A stretch of DNA of 55,464 bases, from positions 1 to 55,464 of the forward strand of contig NZ_LGEG01000228.1 of assembly GCF_001280125.1 (NCBI RefSeq), read 5' to 3'. Under the pieces are notes generated by a model. The model had not been told where the DNA came from. It saw nothing but the letters and a program-made list of their open reading frames with translations, and did not search any database. Positions 43,236 to 51,666 of the stretch are shown piece after piece. The first letter of the stretch is position 1. The number at the start of each line of letters is the position of its first letter. Made by a program: the position numbers and the translations under genes. This DNA comes from Streptomyces sp. NRRL F-6492. GTDB taxonomy: Bacteria > Actinomycetota > Actinomycetes > Streptomycetales > Streptomycetaceae.

Positions 43236-44192
43236 CTACAGCGGCGCGGGGACGGTCGGCTGTTCCCCAGGGAGGGGGACAGCGTAGAAGAGTCCGTTGA
43301 TTTCGGCCTTGGCCCGGCTGCTTTCGGGGCCGACTTGAGTGAGGGGCGTGGAGAGCCACGATCCCTTTCCCGGAATGTCGAGGCCGAGTGCCTGGGCGAT
43401 CTGCGGGTGCGGATTCAGGTGCCCGAGGACGGCGATGCCTTCAGAGCGCAGCTTGGTCCGGGCGTCGCGGACCCGCTTGGGGCTGTCGTCCTGTCGGGCG
43501 ACGGTGAGAACGGTGTTCCGGTTGATGACTCGTCCCTGAACCCGCCGGAACAGCTCGTCGGTACGCAGCTGTCCGCTTCTTCCCCCGCCAGCTCCGAAGA
43601 TTGCTTCCCGGTCGGCCTGGCTGGTGTGGAGAAGGATGTTCTCCGGGAGCTTCGCCCGGTTGGCGATCCAGAGGACGGCATTCCGCCCCGATGCCGAAAG
43701 CGTTCGCTTGCCGTCCCGGTTCCTGCCGGGGTTCAGCACGTCGTCGCTGATGCGCAGGACCCCCGCGGCGAATTCACCTTTCCGGTCGTTGGCGGAGACG
43801 AGAAGGCAGATGTGCCGGTCGGCCTCTGACGGAATGGTCCAGTTCTGCCCGACGGTGAACTTCGAGTCGACCTCATGGCCGGCGATCACGTAGTCCATGC
43901 TCCGGCCGCGGCCCAGGCCGAAGGCGCTCCTCAGGATGATCTCCACCTTGGTGCCGAGGTAGGTCTTCTCGGTCTTCTCCAGCGTGTCGATGTCGAAGCG
44001 GCCGGTGCGCTGACCGTCCAGGACTTCGTCGAATGCCTGCCGGATCGAGTCTCCTATGACCTGGGCCGCCTGGCGCTGCTCCAGCCAGGCGGCCACCTCG
44101 GAGACAGCGGCGTCAGGTTCCGAGGAGCGGCTGAGCCGGGTTCCCACGTTCTGCGCGGCCGCGATGTCGAAAGGAAGGAAGGATTCCTGCAC
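43236..44192 (-). CDS. NaeI-family type II restriction endonuclease
   Basis: A 318-residue enzyme from the GTG at 44192, 9 bases behind GGGGAG; NaeI has 317 residues as I recall. The N-terminal catalytic domain has DTLEKTEKTYLGTKVEI, MDYVIAGHEVDSKF and HICLLVSANDRKG. These align with NaeI TLEKTEKT, the active-site Glu and D-x-K, and keep the Leu whose change to Lys gives NaeI topoisomerase activity. The second half has NELFRRVHG-like TDELFRRVQGRVINRN and GIAVLGH. NaeI-type enzymes bind two sites, one allosteric. Co-transcribed with vsr. Confidence 0.92.
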   Translation of the reverse strand: MQESFLPFDIAAAQNVGTRLSRSSEPDAAVSEVAAWLEQRQAAQVIGDSIRQAFDEVLDGQRTGRFDIDTLEKTEKTYLGTKVEIILRSAFGLGRGRSMDYVIAGHEVDSKFTVGQNWTIPSEADRHICLLVSANDRKGEFAAGVLRISDDVLNPGRNRDGKRTLSASGRNAVLWIANRAKLPENILLHTSQADREAIFGAGGGRSGQLRTDELFRRVQGRVINRNTVLTVARQDDSPKRVRDARTKLRSEGIAVLGHLNPHPQIAQALGLDIPGKGSWLSTPLTQVGPESSRAKAEINGLFYAVPLPGEQPTVPAPL

Positions 44193-44238
44193 TGCTGTCA
44201 GCTCCCCGGATGTGTCCGCGCCCGATGCGCGACCCGGA

Positions 44239-44310
44239 TCACTCCGCACTGTGGCACTCCCCGTACCCCCGTTCCGAGCCGCACCTGCATTCTGCCGGAC
44301 CGGTCGGACG
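44239..44310 (-). pseudogene. diverged in-frame duplicate of the SEC-C tail
   Basis: Directly after the SEC-C gene stop (44313-44311) the same frame reads 23 codons ending AECRCGSERGYGECHSAE and a second TGA at 44241-44239. The gene itself ends AECWCGSGETYGKCHGSE, so 12 of 18 residues match, and the two stops are exactly 72 bases apart. It is a second C-terminal SEC-C motif with no start of its own, either an old tandem duplication or the scar of a recombination that brought the island. Confidence 0.8.
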
Positions 44311-45309
44311 TCACTCCGACCCGTGGCACTTCCCGTACGTCTCCCCCGACCCGCACCAGCACTCCGCCCCCCGTGCCGGCGGCCACGTCGTGGCGCGGCC
44401 TCGGGCGGCCAGGGTGGTGGCGTACTGGGGGAGGAGGTCCGCGTTGGAGGGGCGGGTGGATTCCGAGGCGGCGAAGGCCTCGTAGGAGGGGACCGTGGCG
44501 CGGACGATGCCCAGGTTGGGGGTGCCGGCGCTCGCCAGTTCGCGCAGGGACGCCTCGATGTCCGTCAGGTGTGCCTCGTACGTCGGGTACTCCGTCTCCA
44601 GCTCCGGGTAGGCCGCGAGGAGCTCGTCCAGTTCCGGTTCCGGCCAGTGGAGGACGGCGACCGGGAAGGGGCGGGAGAGGGCGGTGCGGTAGGTGCCCAG
44701 TTCGGAGCGGAGGCGGGCGATCTCGGCCCGCAGCTCCGCCGGGTCCTCCGAGCCGAGGGACCAGAGGCGCTTCGGGTCGTGCAGTTCGTCCAGCGGGACC
44801 GCCGCCGTGTGCAGCCGGTCCGCCAGGGCGTCCCAGTCGTCGTGCGGCAGCGCCAGCATGCGGCGGACCCGGTGCCGGGTCGTGATCAGGGACCGGGTCG
44901 CGTGGGGGAGGTCGTCCGGGGTGGTCAGCAGGAGTCTCGCCGCTTCCGTCAGGGTCGACTCCGCCGCCTCCAGCTCGTCGTGGGCCTCCAGCGTCTCCGC
45001 CGCGATCTGCCACGGCGCCGCGTCCGACGGCCGGGCGCCCCGGAGGCCCTCGATGATCGCCCGGGCCTCGGCCTCGTGCCCGTACTCCCACAGGTTCGCC
45101 GCCTTCAGCGCCCTGATCAGGTGCGGGTCCACGGGCTCGGACGACAGGAGGTCGTCGTAGAGGGCCGTCGCGCCCGGGCGGTCGCCCGCCAGTTCCAGGT
45201 GGGCCGCCGCCCGGAGGTACAGGGGCTCCCGGTCGCCCGGGTACTGCGCGGCGGTGCGCAGCAGGCGCTCGGCTTCGGCGGTGTGGGCGGCAGGCGTGTC
45301 GGGGCGCAT
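44311..45309 (-). CDS. TPR-like helical protein with C-terminal SEC-C zinc motif
   Basis: A 332-residue protein. Residues 1-170 are helical hairpins of TPR type (AERLLRTAAQYPGDREPLYLRAAAHLELAGD, ALKAANLWEYGHEAEARAIIEGL). A central region and VLHWPEPELDELLAAYP follow, and the end is GAECWCGSGETYGKCHGSE, a CxC...C-H SEC-C zinc motif. SEC-C occurs on SecA and many regulatory proteins. The ATG at 45309 is chosen over a GTG three codons upstream. It sits at the right edge of the island, which may have inserted behind it. Confidence 0.85.
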   Translation of the reverse strand: MRPDTPAAHTAEAERLLRTAAQYPGDREPLYLRAAAHLELAGDRPGATALYDDLLSSEPVDPHLIRALKAANLWEYGHEAEARAIIEGLRGARPSDAAPWQIAAETLEAHDELEAAESTLTEAARLLLTTPDDLPHATRSLITTRHRVRRMLALPHDDWDALADRLHTAAVPLDELHDPKRLWSLGSEDPAELRAEIARLRSELGTYRTALSRPFPVAVLHWPEPELDELLAAYPELETEYPTYEAHLTDIEASLRELASAGTPNLGIVRATVPSYEAFAASESTRPSNADLLPQYATTLAARGRATTWPPARGAECWCGSGETYGKCHGSE

Positions 45310-45477
45310 GCGTCCCACCGTACTGCTGTACGGCCCCGGAGAGTTGGCGCGTCGGCGTTTGTCGTGCCCCCGGAGGGAGGGGGAGGCGCCGTGCGGCCGT
45401 CCGGCCTCACCTGCGGGGTTTCCCTCCTCCGGCCGGTATCCCCTCGCCGGGAGTGGGCGATCTCTCTTTCGGAGCGC

Positions 45478-46878
45478 CTACCTCCTCCCCGCCAGGACGA
45501 GCGTCAGCGCCGCTCCCGTCAGCGCCAGCGCCGCCGACGCCACGAGCGCCGCGTCCGGGCCCGCCGTCGCCAGGGCGAGCGTCAGGGCCACTCCCGCCGA
45601 GGAGCCGATGTAGCGGGCGGTGTTGTTGGCGCCCGAGCCCATCGCCGCCCGCTCCGGCGGTACGGAGTCGACCGCGAGCCGGGGGAGCGCCGCGTTCAGG
45701 AGGCCGCTGCCCGCGCCCGCCACCAGCAGGCCCGGGAGGAGGCGCCACGCGCCCGCGTGGTCCTCAAGGGCCCCCAGGAACGTCAGTACTCCCACCGCCG
45801 ACAGGGTGAACCCCAGGGTCAGTTGGTGCGCGGCGGAGAGCCGGGCCGCCAGGCGGCGGGTCTGGAGGGCCGCCACGAACGACGTTCCCGACCAGAGCAG
45901 GAACAGCCAGGCCGTGCCCAGCGGTGTCATCCCGGCGCCGGCCTGGAGCAGCGTCGGCACCACGCTGAACAGGCCGATCACCGCCAGGCCCGTGAAGAGC
46001 GCCCCGAGCGTCGACGCCAGGAACACCGGCCGCCGCAGCAGCGCCAGGTCGATCATGGGGTTCTTCCGCCGGGTCTCCACCGCCGCGAACAGGGCCGTCA
46101 GGGCCGCCGAGGCCAGGAGCAGGAGGGCCACCGGGAGGCGCAGCCAGCCGTCCCTGCCCAGGGTGAGCGCCGTGAGCAGCGCCGCCAGGGCCAGGCCGAG
46201 GACCAAGGCCCCCGTGACGTCCGGGCGGGGGGTCCCGGCCCTGCCCGTGGCCGCCGTCGTCGTCGCCGTCGTCGTTTTCGGCAGCCATCGCGCTCCCGCC
46301 GCCGCCGTCACCAGGGCGCCCGCCCCGAGTGCTCCGTACGCCAGTCGCCAGTCCGCCAGGCTCAGCGCGCCCGCCAGGAGGGGGCCGAGGGCGATGCCGC
46401 CGCTGACCGACGCGCCCCATGTGCCCGTCGCCCTGATCCGGTCCCGGCCCGCCGGGTACGCGTGGGCGAGGAGGCCCAGGCTGGCCGCCAGGACGGCCGC
46501 GCTCGCCGCGCCCTGGGCGATCCGGGCCGCCGTGAAGGCGAGCGTGGACCCGGCGAGCGCGCCGAGCGCGGTGGTGAGGCCGAGGGCGAGCGTGCCGAGG
46601 AGGAAGACCCGGCGCCGGCCGTACGCGTCGGCGAGGCCGCCGGCCATCAGAAGGAGGGCCGCGAGGCCGAGCGGGGTGCCGTTGAGCAGCCAGGCCTGGG
46701 CGGAGGGAGGGGTCCCGAAGGCGGCCGCCACGGCGGGGAGGGTGGGCATCGGGGCCGTGTAGTTCATCAGCGCCACGGCCGTCGCCGTCGCCGTCACGGC
46801 CAGGGTGGCGGCGCCCGCCCGCCCCTCGGGGGGCGGGGAGGGAGGGGACGTGGGGGCGTAGGGCGTTCGTCGGGGCAC
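45478..46878 (-). CDS. MFS drug efflux-type transporter (DHA family)
   Basis: A 466-residue, 12-14 helix exporter. Hallmarks are MNYTAPMPTLPAVAAAFG, AGGLADAYGRRRVFLLGTLALG (motif A) and a motif-C-like GTWGASVSGGIALGPLLAGAL. The GTG at 46878 follows GGAGG by 7 bases. It is divergent from an HxlR regulator across 100 bases that contain two repeated operators, the usual layout of a regulated efflux pump. Substrate unknown. Confidence 0.9.
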   Translation of the reverse strand: MPRRTPYAPTSPPSPPPEGRAGAATLAVTATATAVALMNYTAPMPTLPAVAAAFGTPPSAQAWLLNGTPLGLAALLLMAGGLADAYGRRRVFLLGTLALGLTTALGALAGSTLAFTAARIAQGAASAAVLAASLGLLAHAYPAGRDRIRATGTWGASVSGGIALGPLLAGALSLADWRLAYGALGAGALVTAAAGARWLPKTTTATTTAATGRAGTPRPDVTGALVLGLALAALLTALTLGRDGWLRLPVALLLLASAALTALFAAVETRRKNPMIDLALLRRPVFLASTLGALFTGLAVIGLFSVVPTLLQAGAGMTPLGTAWLFLLWSGTSFVAALQTRRLAARLSAAHQLTLGFTLSAVGVLTFLGALEDHAGAWRLLPGLLVAGAGSGLLNAALPRLAVDSVPPERAAMGSGANNTARYIGSSAGVALTLALATAGPDAALVASAALALTGAALTLVLAGRR

Positions 46879-46910
46879 GGCGGGGCCTCCACCTGTCGGC
46901 CGATCAGTCG

Positions 46911-46956
46911 GTTCGGTGAACGAACTAAAGGTATCAGGTCGGTTCGTTCAGCGAAC
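46911..46956. promoter_or_regulatory. two HxlR-type operator palindromes, 31 bp apart
   Basis: GTTCG-GTGAA-CGAAC (46911-46925) and GTTCG-TTCAG-CGAAC (46942-46956) share the palindrome GTTCG-N5-CGAAC with exactly 31 bp between their starts. They lie between the divergent MFS and HxlR genes and are the obvious binding sites of the regulator. Confidence 0.8.
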
Positions 46957-46978
46957 CCCGTTCGGTACGATGGATCCC

Positions 46979-47503
46979 ATGGCCCTCGGCAAGGACTACG
47001 CCCAGCAGCAGTGCTCCATCGCCCGCGCCCTCGAAGTGGTCGGCGAGCGCTGGACCCTCCTCGTCGTGCGCGACGCCTTCTACGGCGTCCGGCGCTACAG
47101 CGACTTCCTCGCCCACCTCGGCGCCCCCCGCGCCGTCCTCGCCGCCCGCCTCCAGGCCCTCGTCGAGGTCGGCGTCCTCGAACGGCGGCGCTACCGGGAG
47201 TCGCCCCCGCGCGACGAGTACGTCCTCACCGGGCGCGGCCTCGCCCTCTGGCCCGTCCTGTGGTCGCTCGGCTCCTGGGCCCGGACCGAGCTCCCCGGCA
47301 CCCTGCCGATGCGCCGCTTCCACCACGCCGACTGCGGCACCGAACTCGACCCGCACGGCGCGTGCCCCGCCTGCCGCCTCCCCGTCCCGCCCGCCGACGT
47401 CGAGATGCGGCCCGGCGCCGGGCTCGACCCGGACCCCGCCGACCCCGTCGGCCGCGCCCTCCTGAAGCCCCGGCGCCTTCTCGTACCCCTGGAGACCGCC
47501 TGA
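46979..47503 (+). CDS. HxlR-family transcriptional regulator
   Basis: A 174-residue regulator. The winged helix is QQCSIARALEVVGERWTLLVVRDAFYGVRRYSDF, then LQALVEVGVLERRRYRESPPRDEYVLTGRG. HxlR proteins often carry a Cys near the N-terminus; here it is CSIARAL. A C-terminal domain of 70 residues has HHADCGTELDPHGACPACRLPV, four cysteines that could bind zinc or sense oxidants. The start is ATG 46979 or the in-frame ATG 46970. It likely controls the divergent exporter. Confidence 0.9.
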   Translation: MALGKDYAQQQCSIARALEVVGERWTLLVVRDAFYGVRRYSDFLAHLGAPRAVLAARLQALVEVGVLERRRYRESPPRDEYVLTGRGLALWPVLWSLGSWARTELPGTLPMRRFHHADCGTELDPHGACPACRLPVPPADVEMRPGAGLDPDPADPVGRALLKPRRLLVPLETA

Positions 47504-47603
47504 GCGCGGGACGTCGGGTACGGGGCGGGAGACCGCGGGAACTTCCCCGTTCCGCCGTGCGTCTTCATGCCAGGGAAGCCGGCGGTACGGAGGAGGTGAC
47601 GGG

Positions 47604-47918
47604 ATGACGGGCAGGATCCCGGCCCCACGGGTCTTCGCGCCGCTGCTCTTCCTGCTCGCCCTCACCGGACTGCTCCTGTCCGACGGGGCCGGCGCCCTCG
47701 CCGGAGCCGGTGTCTCCGCCGCCTTCGCCCTGGCCGCGGCCACCCTCGTCCGCGCCCTGACCGGCGCCCGTACGGCTCCGGCCGTGCCGCCCACCGCCGT
47801 CCGCACCGCCCTGCGCGACCGCGAGCGGCGCACCGCCTTCCTGCCGCAGCGCGACCCCGACGCCGCGGGCCGCCGCAGACCCCGGGCTCCCGGCCGTCCC
47901 CTCCCGACGGCCGCGTAG
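47604..47918 (+). CDS. DUF6412-type small membrane protein
   Basis: A 104-residue protein with two membrane segments (VFAPLLFLLALTGLLLSDG and GAGVSAAFALAAATLVRAL) and an Arg/Pro-rich cytosolic tail. The ATG follows GGAGGTGACGGG. In Streptomyces this type of gene regularly sits before a second YidC gene, as here. No function is known. Confidence 0.75.
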   Translation: MTGRIPAPRVFAPLLFLLALTGLLLSDGAGALAGAGVSAAFALAAATLVRALTGARTAPAVPPTAVRTALRDRERRTAFLPQRDPDAAGRRRPRAPGRPLPTAA

Positions 47919-48016
47919 GGAGCTCCCGCACACCCCCGGAAATCCCCCGCGCGGATCCGTCATGCCGAGAAACGCACCTCTCCCCGGCACGACGAGACCC
48001 CACGGAGGGCTCCCCC

Positions 48017-48757
48017 ATGTCCGACCTCATGTCCCTTTTCGCCGCCCTGGTCGAGCGGCTCGCCGAGCTGCTCCAGCCGCTCTTCGCCACCACCGCCACC
48101 GCCGCCGCGATCGTCCTCTTCACCGCGCTCGTACGGCTCGCCGTCCACCCGCTCTCCCGGGCCGCCGCCCGCGGCCAGAAGGCCCGCACCCGCATCGCCC
48201 CGCAGCTCGCCGCGCTCCGCGAGAAGCACGCCCAGAACCCCGAGCGGCTCAAGAAGGCGATGCTCGACCTGCACGCGAAGGAGAAGGTCTCCCCCTTCGC
48301 CGGCATCATGCCCAGCCTGCTCCAGGCCCCCGCCTTCCTCCTCATGTACCACCTGTTCGCCGGCGACCGGATGGCCGGGCACGCCCTCTTCGCCGCCCCG
48401 CTCGGCGACCGCTGGGCCGACGCCCTCTCCCACGGCGGCCCGTTCGGCCCGGCCGGGCAGGTCTACCTCGTCCTGTTCGCGCTCGTCACCGCCGTCGCCG
48501 CCTTCGGCTACCGCCACACCAGGCGGCAGCTCGCCGCCCAGCCCCTCGACCTCGGGCAGCCCACCCCCGGCGCGGGCGCGATCGCCAAGGTGATGCCGCT
48601 GCTCTCCTTCGCCACCCTGATCACGGTCGCCGTCGTCCCGCTCGCCGCCGCCCTCTACGTCGTCACCAGCACCGCCTGGACCGTCGTCGAGCGGGCCCTC
48701 CTCTTCCGCGTACGGGCCGACGAGACGTCCGGCGGCGCCGTTGCTACTCGTGCGTAA
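48017..48757 (+). CDS. YidC/Oxa1-family membrane insertase, accessory paralogue
   Basis: A 246-residue insertase of the five-helix type. Core elements are IVLFTALVRLAVHPLSRAAARGQKA, IAPQLAALREKHAQNPERLKKAMLDLHAKEKVSPFAGIMPSLLQAPAFLLMYHLF and the later helices near LLSFATLITVAVVPLAAALYV. The conserved hydrophilic-groove Arg is in ALVRLAVHP. It lacks the large C-terminal tail of the housekeeping actinobacterial YidC, so it is a second copy. The upstream neighbour is DUF6412. Confidence 0.88.
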   Translation: MSDLMSLFAALVERLAELLQPLFATTATAAAIVLFTALVRLAVHPLSRAAARGQKARTRIAPQLAALREKHAQNPERLKKAMLDLHAKEKVSPFAGIMPSLLQAPAFLLMYHLFAGDRMAGHALFAAPLGDRWADALSHGGPFGPAGQVYLVLFALVTAVAAFGYRHTRRQLAAQPLDLGQPTPGAGAIAKVMPLLSFATLITVAVVPLAAALYVVTSTAWTVVERALLFRVRADETSGGAVATRA

Positions 48758-48802
48758 GGGTCCACTGCGTGGGCGGGGTCTTGCAGAGCGGCCCGTTCTC
48801 TT

Positions 48803-48822
48803 GGAGGATCGACCAATCCTCC
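48803..48822. promoter_or_regulatory. inverted repeat upstream of the fumarylacetoacetase-fold gene
   Basis: GGAGGAT-CGACCA-ATCCTCC, seven-base arms with a 6-base centre, 73 bases before the gene start and 46 bases after the YidC stop. It contains TTGG/ATCGACCAAT features typical of GntR/FadR-like operators. A weak terminator is the alternative. Confidence 0.55.
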
Positions 48823-48894
48823 GATGGCCGCACTCCATCGGCCGGGGCACCTCAGGGCCCCTCCCGGGCCCACCTCGACCACAGGGAGAAGACC

Positions 48895-49752
48895 ATGAAG
48901 CTGCTGCGTGTCGGCCCGCCCGGAGCCGAGCGTCCCGCCCTCCTCGACCAGGGCGGCACCCTCCGCGACCTCTCCGCCCTCGTCGACGACGTCGACGGCG
49001 GCCTGCTCTCCGACGCCGCGGCCCTCGACCGGATCCGCGCCGCGGCCGGTGCCGGGGTGCTGCCCCCGCTCGACGCCACCGGGCTGCGCGTCGGCCCGCC
49101 CGTCGGCCGGATCGGCAAGGTCGTGTGCATCGGGCTGAACTACCACGGGCACGCCGCCGAGACCGGCCAGGCCACCCCGGCCGAGCCCGTCGTCTTCCTC
49201 AAGGCCGCCGACACCGTCGTCGGCCCGGACGACACCGTGCTCGTACCGCGCGGCTCGGTGAAGACCGACTGGGAGGTGGAGCTCGCGATCGTCATCGGCC
49301 GCACCGCCCGCTACCTGGAGACCGACGAGCAGGCCCTCGCGCACGTCGCCGGGTACGCCGTCGCCCACGACGTCTCCGAGCGCGAGTTCCAGATCGAGCG
49401 CGGCGGCACCTGGGACAAGGGCAAGAACTGCGAGACCTTCAACCCGCTCGGCCCCTGGCTCGTCACCGCCGACGAGGTGCCCGACCCGCAGGCGCTCTCC
49501 CTCCGGCTCTGGGTCAACGGCGAGCTGAAGCAGGACGGCCACACCTCCGACCAGATCTTCCCGGTCGCGGAAGTCGTCCGGTACGTCAGCCGGTTCATGA
49601 CCCTGCACCCGGGCGACGTCATCAACACCGGCACGCCCGCCGGCGTCGCCATGGGGCAGCCGGATCCCAAGCCGTACCTGCGTCCCGGCGACGTGGTCGA
49701 GCTGGAGGTCGAGGGGCTCGGCAGGCAGCGCCAGGAGCTCAAGAGCGCCTGA
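48895..49752 (+). CDS. fumarylacetoacetate hydrolase-family protein
   Basis: A 285-residue metal-dependent hydrolase/isomerase. The FAH core starts with GKVVCIGLNYHGHAAETG (residues 80-97) and continues PVVFLKAADTVVGPDDTV, SVKTDWEVELAIVIG (with acidic metal ligands), GYAVAHDVSEREFQ, DKGKNCETFNPLGPWLV and GDVINTGTPAGVAMG. Relatives act on 2-keto-3-deoxy-sugar acids, homoprotocatechuate products or oxaloacetate. With no pathway neighbour the substrate stays open. The ATG follows GGGAGAAG. Confidence 0.92.
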   Translation: MKLLRVGPPGAERPALLDQGGTLRDLSALVDDVDGGLLSDAAALDRIRAAAGAGVLPPLDATGLRVGPPVGRIGKVVCIGLNYHGHAAETGQATPAEPVVFLKAADTVVGPDDTVLVPRGSVKTDWEVELAIVIGRTARYLETDEQALAHVAGYAVAHDVSEREFQIERGGTWDKGKNCETFNPLGPWLVTADEVPDPQALSLRLWVNGELKQDGHTSDQIFPVAEVVRYVSRFMTLHPGDVINTGTPAGVAMGQPDPKPYLRPGDVVELEVEGLGRQRQELKSA

Positions 49753-49848
49753 GGCCGCAGGGGCGACGGGGCCGCGGGGTCGCGGGGGTGACGGGGGCTG
49801 CGAGACCGTCAGAAAGGGTCCCCGCCTGGGCCCTTCCGTTGTGAAATG

Positions 49849-49880
49849 GGCGGCGCCCCGCGTGGGGCGTCGCCATTTTC
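49849..49880 (+). terminator. hairpin terminator after the FAH gene
   Basis: GGCGGCGCCCC (49849-49859) pairs with GGGGCGTCGCC (49864-49874), 11 bp with one G-U pair and a 4-base loop, then ATTTTC. It directly precedes a short AT-rich stretch (49875-49905) that should hold the surface protein promoter. Confidence 0.8.
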
Positions 49881-49905
49881 ATACCTATTTTGCATATTGC
49901 CCGAT

Positions 49906-51666
49906 ATGGAACGAATTTCGCACGCGCGAGGGCGGGATCGGCGCCGCCTCGCCCTCATCGCCGCGTCCACGGTCGCGGCCACCGCCCTCGTCGGCACCCT
50001 GGCCGTCACCGGCCACGCCGACCCGCTCCCGGGCGGCCTCGGTCCCTGCCTGCCGGGCAACTGCCCCGCCGCGTACCCCGACCTCAACAGCGCTCCCGTC
50101 CAGTACCGGGACAACAACATCAACATCTTCGTCGGCGGCGACTTCCTCGTCCGCGAGGCCGCGGCCGAGGCCGAGGGCAAGGTCGTGGTCCTGGGCGGCT
50201 TCGACATGAACAAGCGCGTGGGTGCCTCCGCCGTCTACAACGTCGGGATCGTGGGCGCCGGGTCCCGCGTCCCGCCCGTCAACGGCACCGACTTCCTCAC
50301 CGTCGGCGAGGACGTGACGGTCGCCGCCGGGCAGCGCCTGCTCACCAGCGAGGGCACGGTCAGCGGCGTCACGCGCTACGGGGGCGCGCTCTCCGGCACG
50401 GTGCTCCCGGACCCGGTGCAGGACGACGACGCGGCCGCCCCGTACGTCTCGCTCCGCGACCGGCTCAGCGACGCGAGCCAGTGCTACGCCTACGTCGGCG
50501 GCGCCCACCGCGCCACCACCGGCACCGCCGCCAACAGCGGCATGGAGACCCTCTTCACGGGCGACGGCACCTCGGACCTCCAGGTCTTCGACGTCGGCTT
50601 CGACCTGGAGTCCGCGAGCGGCGGGCAGCAGAACATCCGCTTCGAGGGCGTCCCGGCCGGGGCGACCGTCCTCGTCAACGTCTACGGCGCCGACCGCACC
50701 GTCGACACGTACATCAACCAGCTGCCGAACGGCCTGCGCGAGCGGGTCCTGTGGAACTTCCCGGACGCCACGGCGGTGAAGTTCGAGGGGACCGCCCAGT
50801 TCGCGGGCAGCGTCCTGATCGGCAACCAGGCCAGCACGGCGACCGTGACCATGCCGGGCACGAACGGCCGCTTCTTCGCCACCGGCAACCTGACGCACGC
50901 GTCGGAGACGACCGGCGGCGGTGGACAGGAGATGCACGCCTACCCGTTCAACGGGGACCTGCCGTCCTGCACGGACCCGACGCCGACGCCCACGCCTACG
51001 CCTACGCCGACGGATCCGACGCCTACGCCGACCGATCCGACGCCTACGCCGACCGATCCGACCCCGACCCCCACGGATCCGACGCCGACTCCGACGGATC
51101 CCACACCTACGCCGACCGATCCGACGCCGACCCCGACGGACCCGACTCCCACGCCGACGGATCCGACGCCGACCCCCACGGATCCGACCCCGACGCCTAC
51201 GGATCCGACGCCTACGCCGACGGATCCGACTCCCACGCCCACGGACCCGACGCCCACCCCGACCGACCCGACCCCGACCCCCACCGACCACACGAGCGGT
51301 GGTGGTGACGGCGGCTACGGCGACGACACCGGCGGTTCCAACGGGTCCGGCGGGCACGGTGACTCCGGTGGTACCGGCGGTCCCGGCGGATCAGGCGGAT
51401 CTGGCGGTCCCGGCGGCCACAGTGCCTCCGGCGGTTCCAACGGCACCGGCGGGCACGGCAGTTCCGGCAGCACCGGCAGCTCCGGCGGGCACGGCTCCAC
51501 CGGTGGTTACGGCGACTCCGGCGGCAACCACCACGGTGCGAACGGCGAGCTCTCCGAGACCGGTGCCGGCAACGGGAAGATCGTCATGGGTGCCATGGCG
51601 GTCGTCCTCGCCCTCGGCGGCGGCGTCCTCGTGATGATCAGCCGGCGTCGGCGCCGCACGAACTGA
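49906..51666 (+). CDS. choice-of-anchor A surface protein with Thr/Pro heptads and sortase-type tail
   Basis: A 586-residue exported protein. The signal peptide is [38 protein letters not shown]. The choice-of-anchor A domain spans about residues 60-345: [75 protein letters not shown] and [14 protein letters not shown] stalk of about 14 TPTPTDP units follows, then a Gly/Ser/His-rich segment. The end is LSETG, a hydrophobic helix ([20 protein letters not shown]) and SRRRRRTN, a sorting signal close to the LAxTG class. It should be wall-anchored. Confidence 0.9.
   Translation: MERISHARGRDRRRLALIAASTVAATALVGTLAVTGHADPLPGGLGPCLPGNCPAAYPDLNSAPVQYRDNNINIFVGGDFLVREAAAEAEGKVVVLGGFDMNKRVGASAVYNVGIVGAGSRVPPVNGTDFLTVGEDVTVAAGQRLLTSEGTVSGVTRYGGALSGTVLPDPVQDDDAAAPYVSLRDRLSDASQCYAYVGGAHRATTGTAANSGMETLFTGDGTSDLQVFDVGFDLESASGGQQNIRFEGVPAGATVLVNVYGADRTVDTYINQLPNGLRERVLWNFPDATAVKFEGTAQFAGSVLIGNQASTATVTMPGTNGRFFATGNLTHASETTGGGGQEMHAYPFNGDLPSCTDPTPTPTPTPTPTDPTPTPTDPTPTPTDPTPTPTDPTPTPTDPTPTPTDPTPTPTDPTPTPTDPTPTPTDPTPTPTDPTPTPTDPTPTPTDPTPTPTDPTPTPTDHTSGGGDGGYGDDTGGSNGSGGHGDSGGTGGPGGSGGSGGPGGHSASGGSNGTGGHGSSGSTGSSGGHGSTGGYGDSGGNHHGANGELSETGAGNGKIVMGAMAVVLALGGGVLVMISRRRRRTN
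50984..51287. repeat. 21-bp coding tandem repeat (TPTPTDP stalk)
   Basis: About 14 units of 21 bases, each encoding a TPTPTDP-like heptad, vary only at third positions (GATCCG, GACCCG; CCTACG, CCGACG). The synonymous variation suggests selection on the peptide. The complementary strand reads as an artefactual SVGVGVG frame. Confidence 0.88.

Noticed and set aside
35863..44192. Prophage or integrative element as the vehicle of the island
   Set aside because: No integrase, terminase, capsid, relaxase or direct att repeats were seen; only the broken creatininase and the SEC-C scar suggest movement, which fits homologous recombination better.
41509..44192. Confirmation of GCCGGC as the target through site avoidance
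   Set aside because: GCCGGC is easy to find in the window (for example near 10666), as expected at this base composition, so there is no avoidance signal and the target stays unknown.
50984..51287. Possible CRISPR array or minisatellite of foreign origin
   Set aside because: The units are head to tail without spacers and encode a Thr/Pro/Asp stalk in frame; there are no cas genes in the window.
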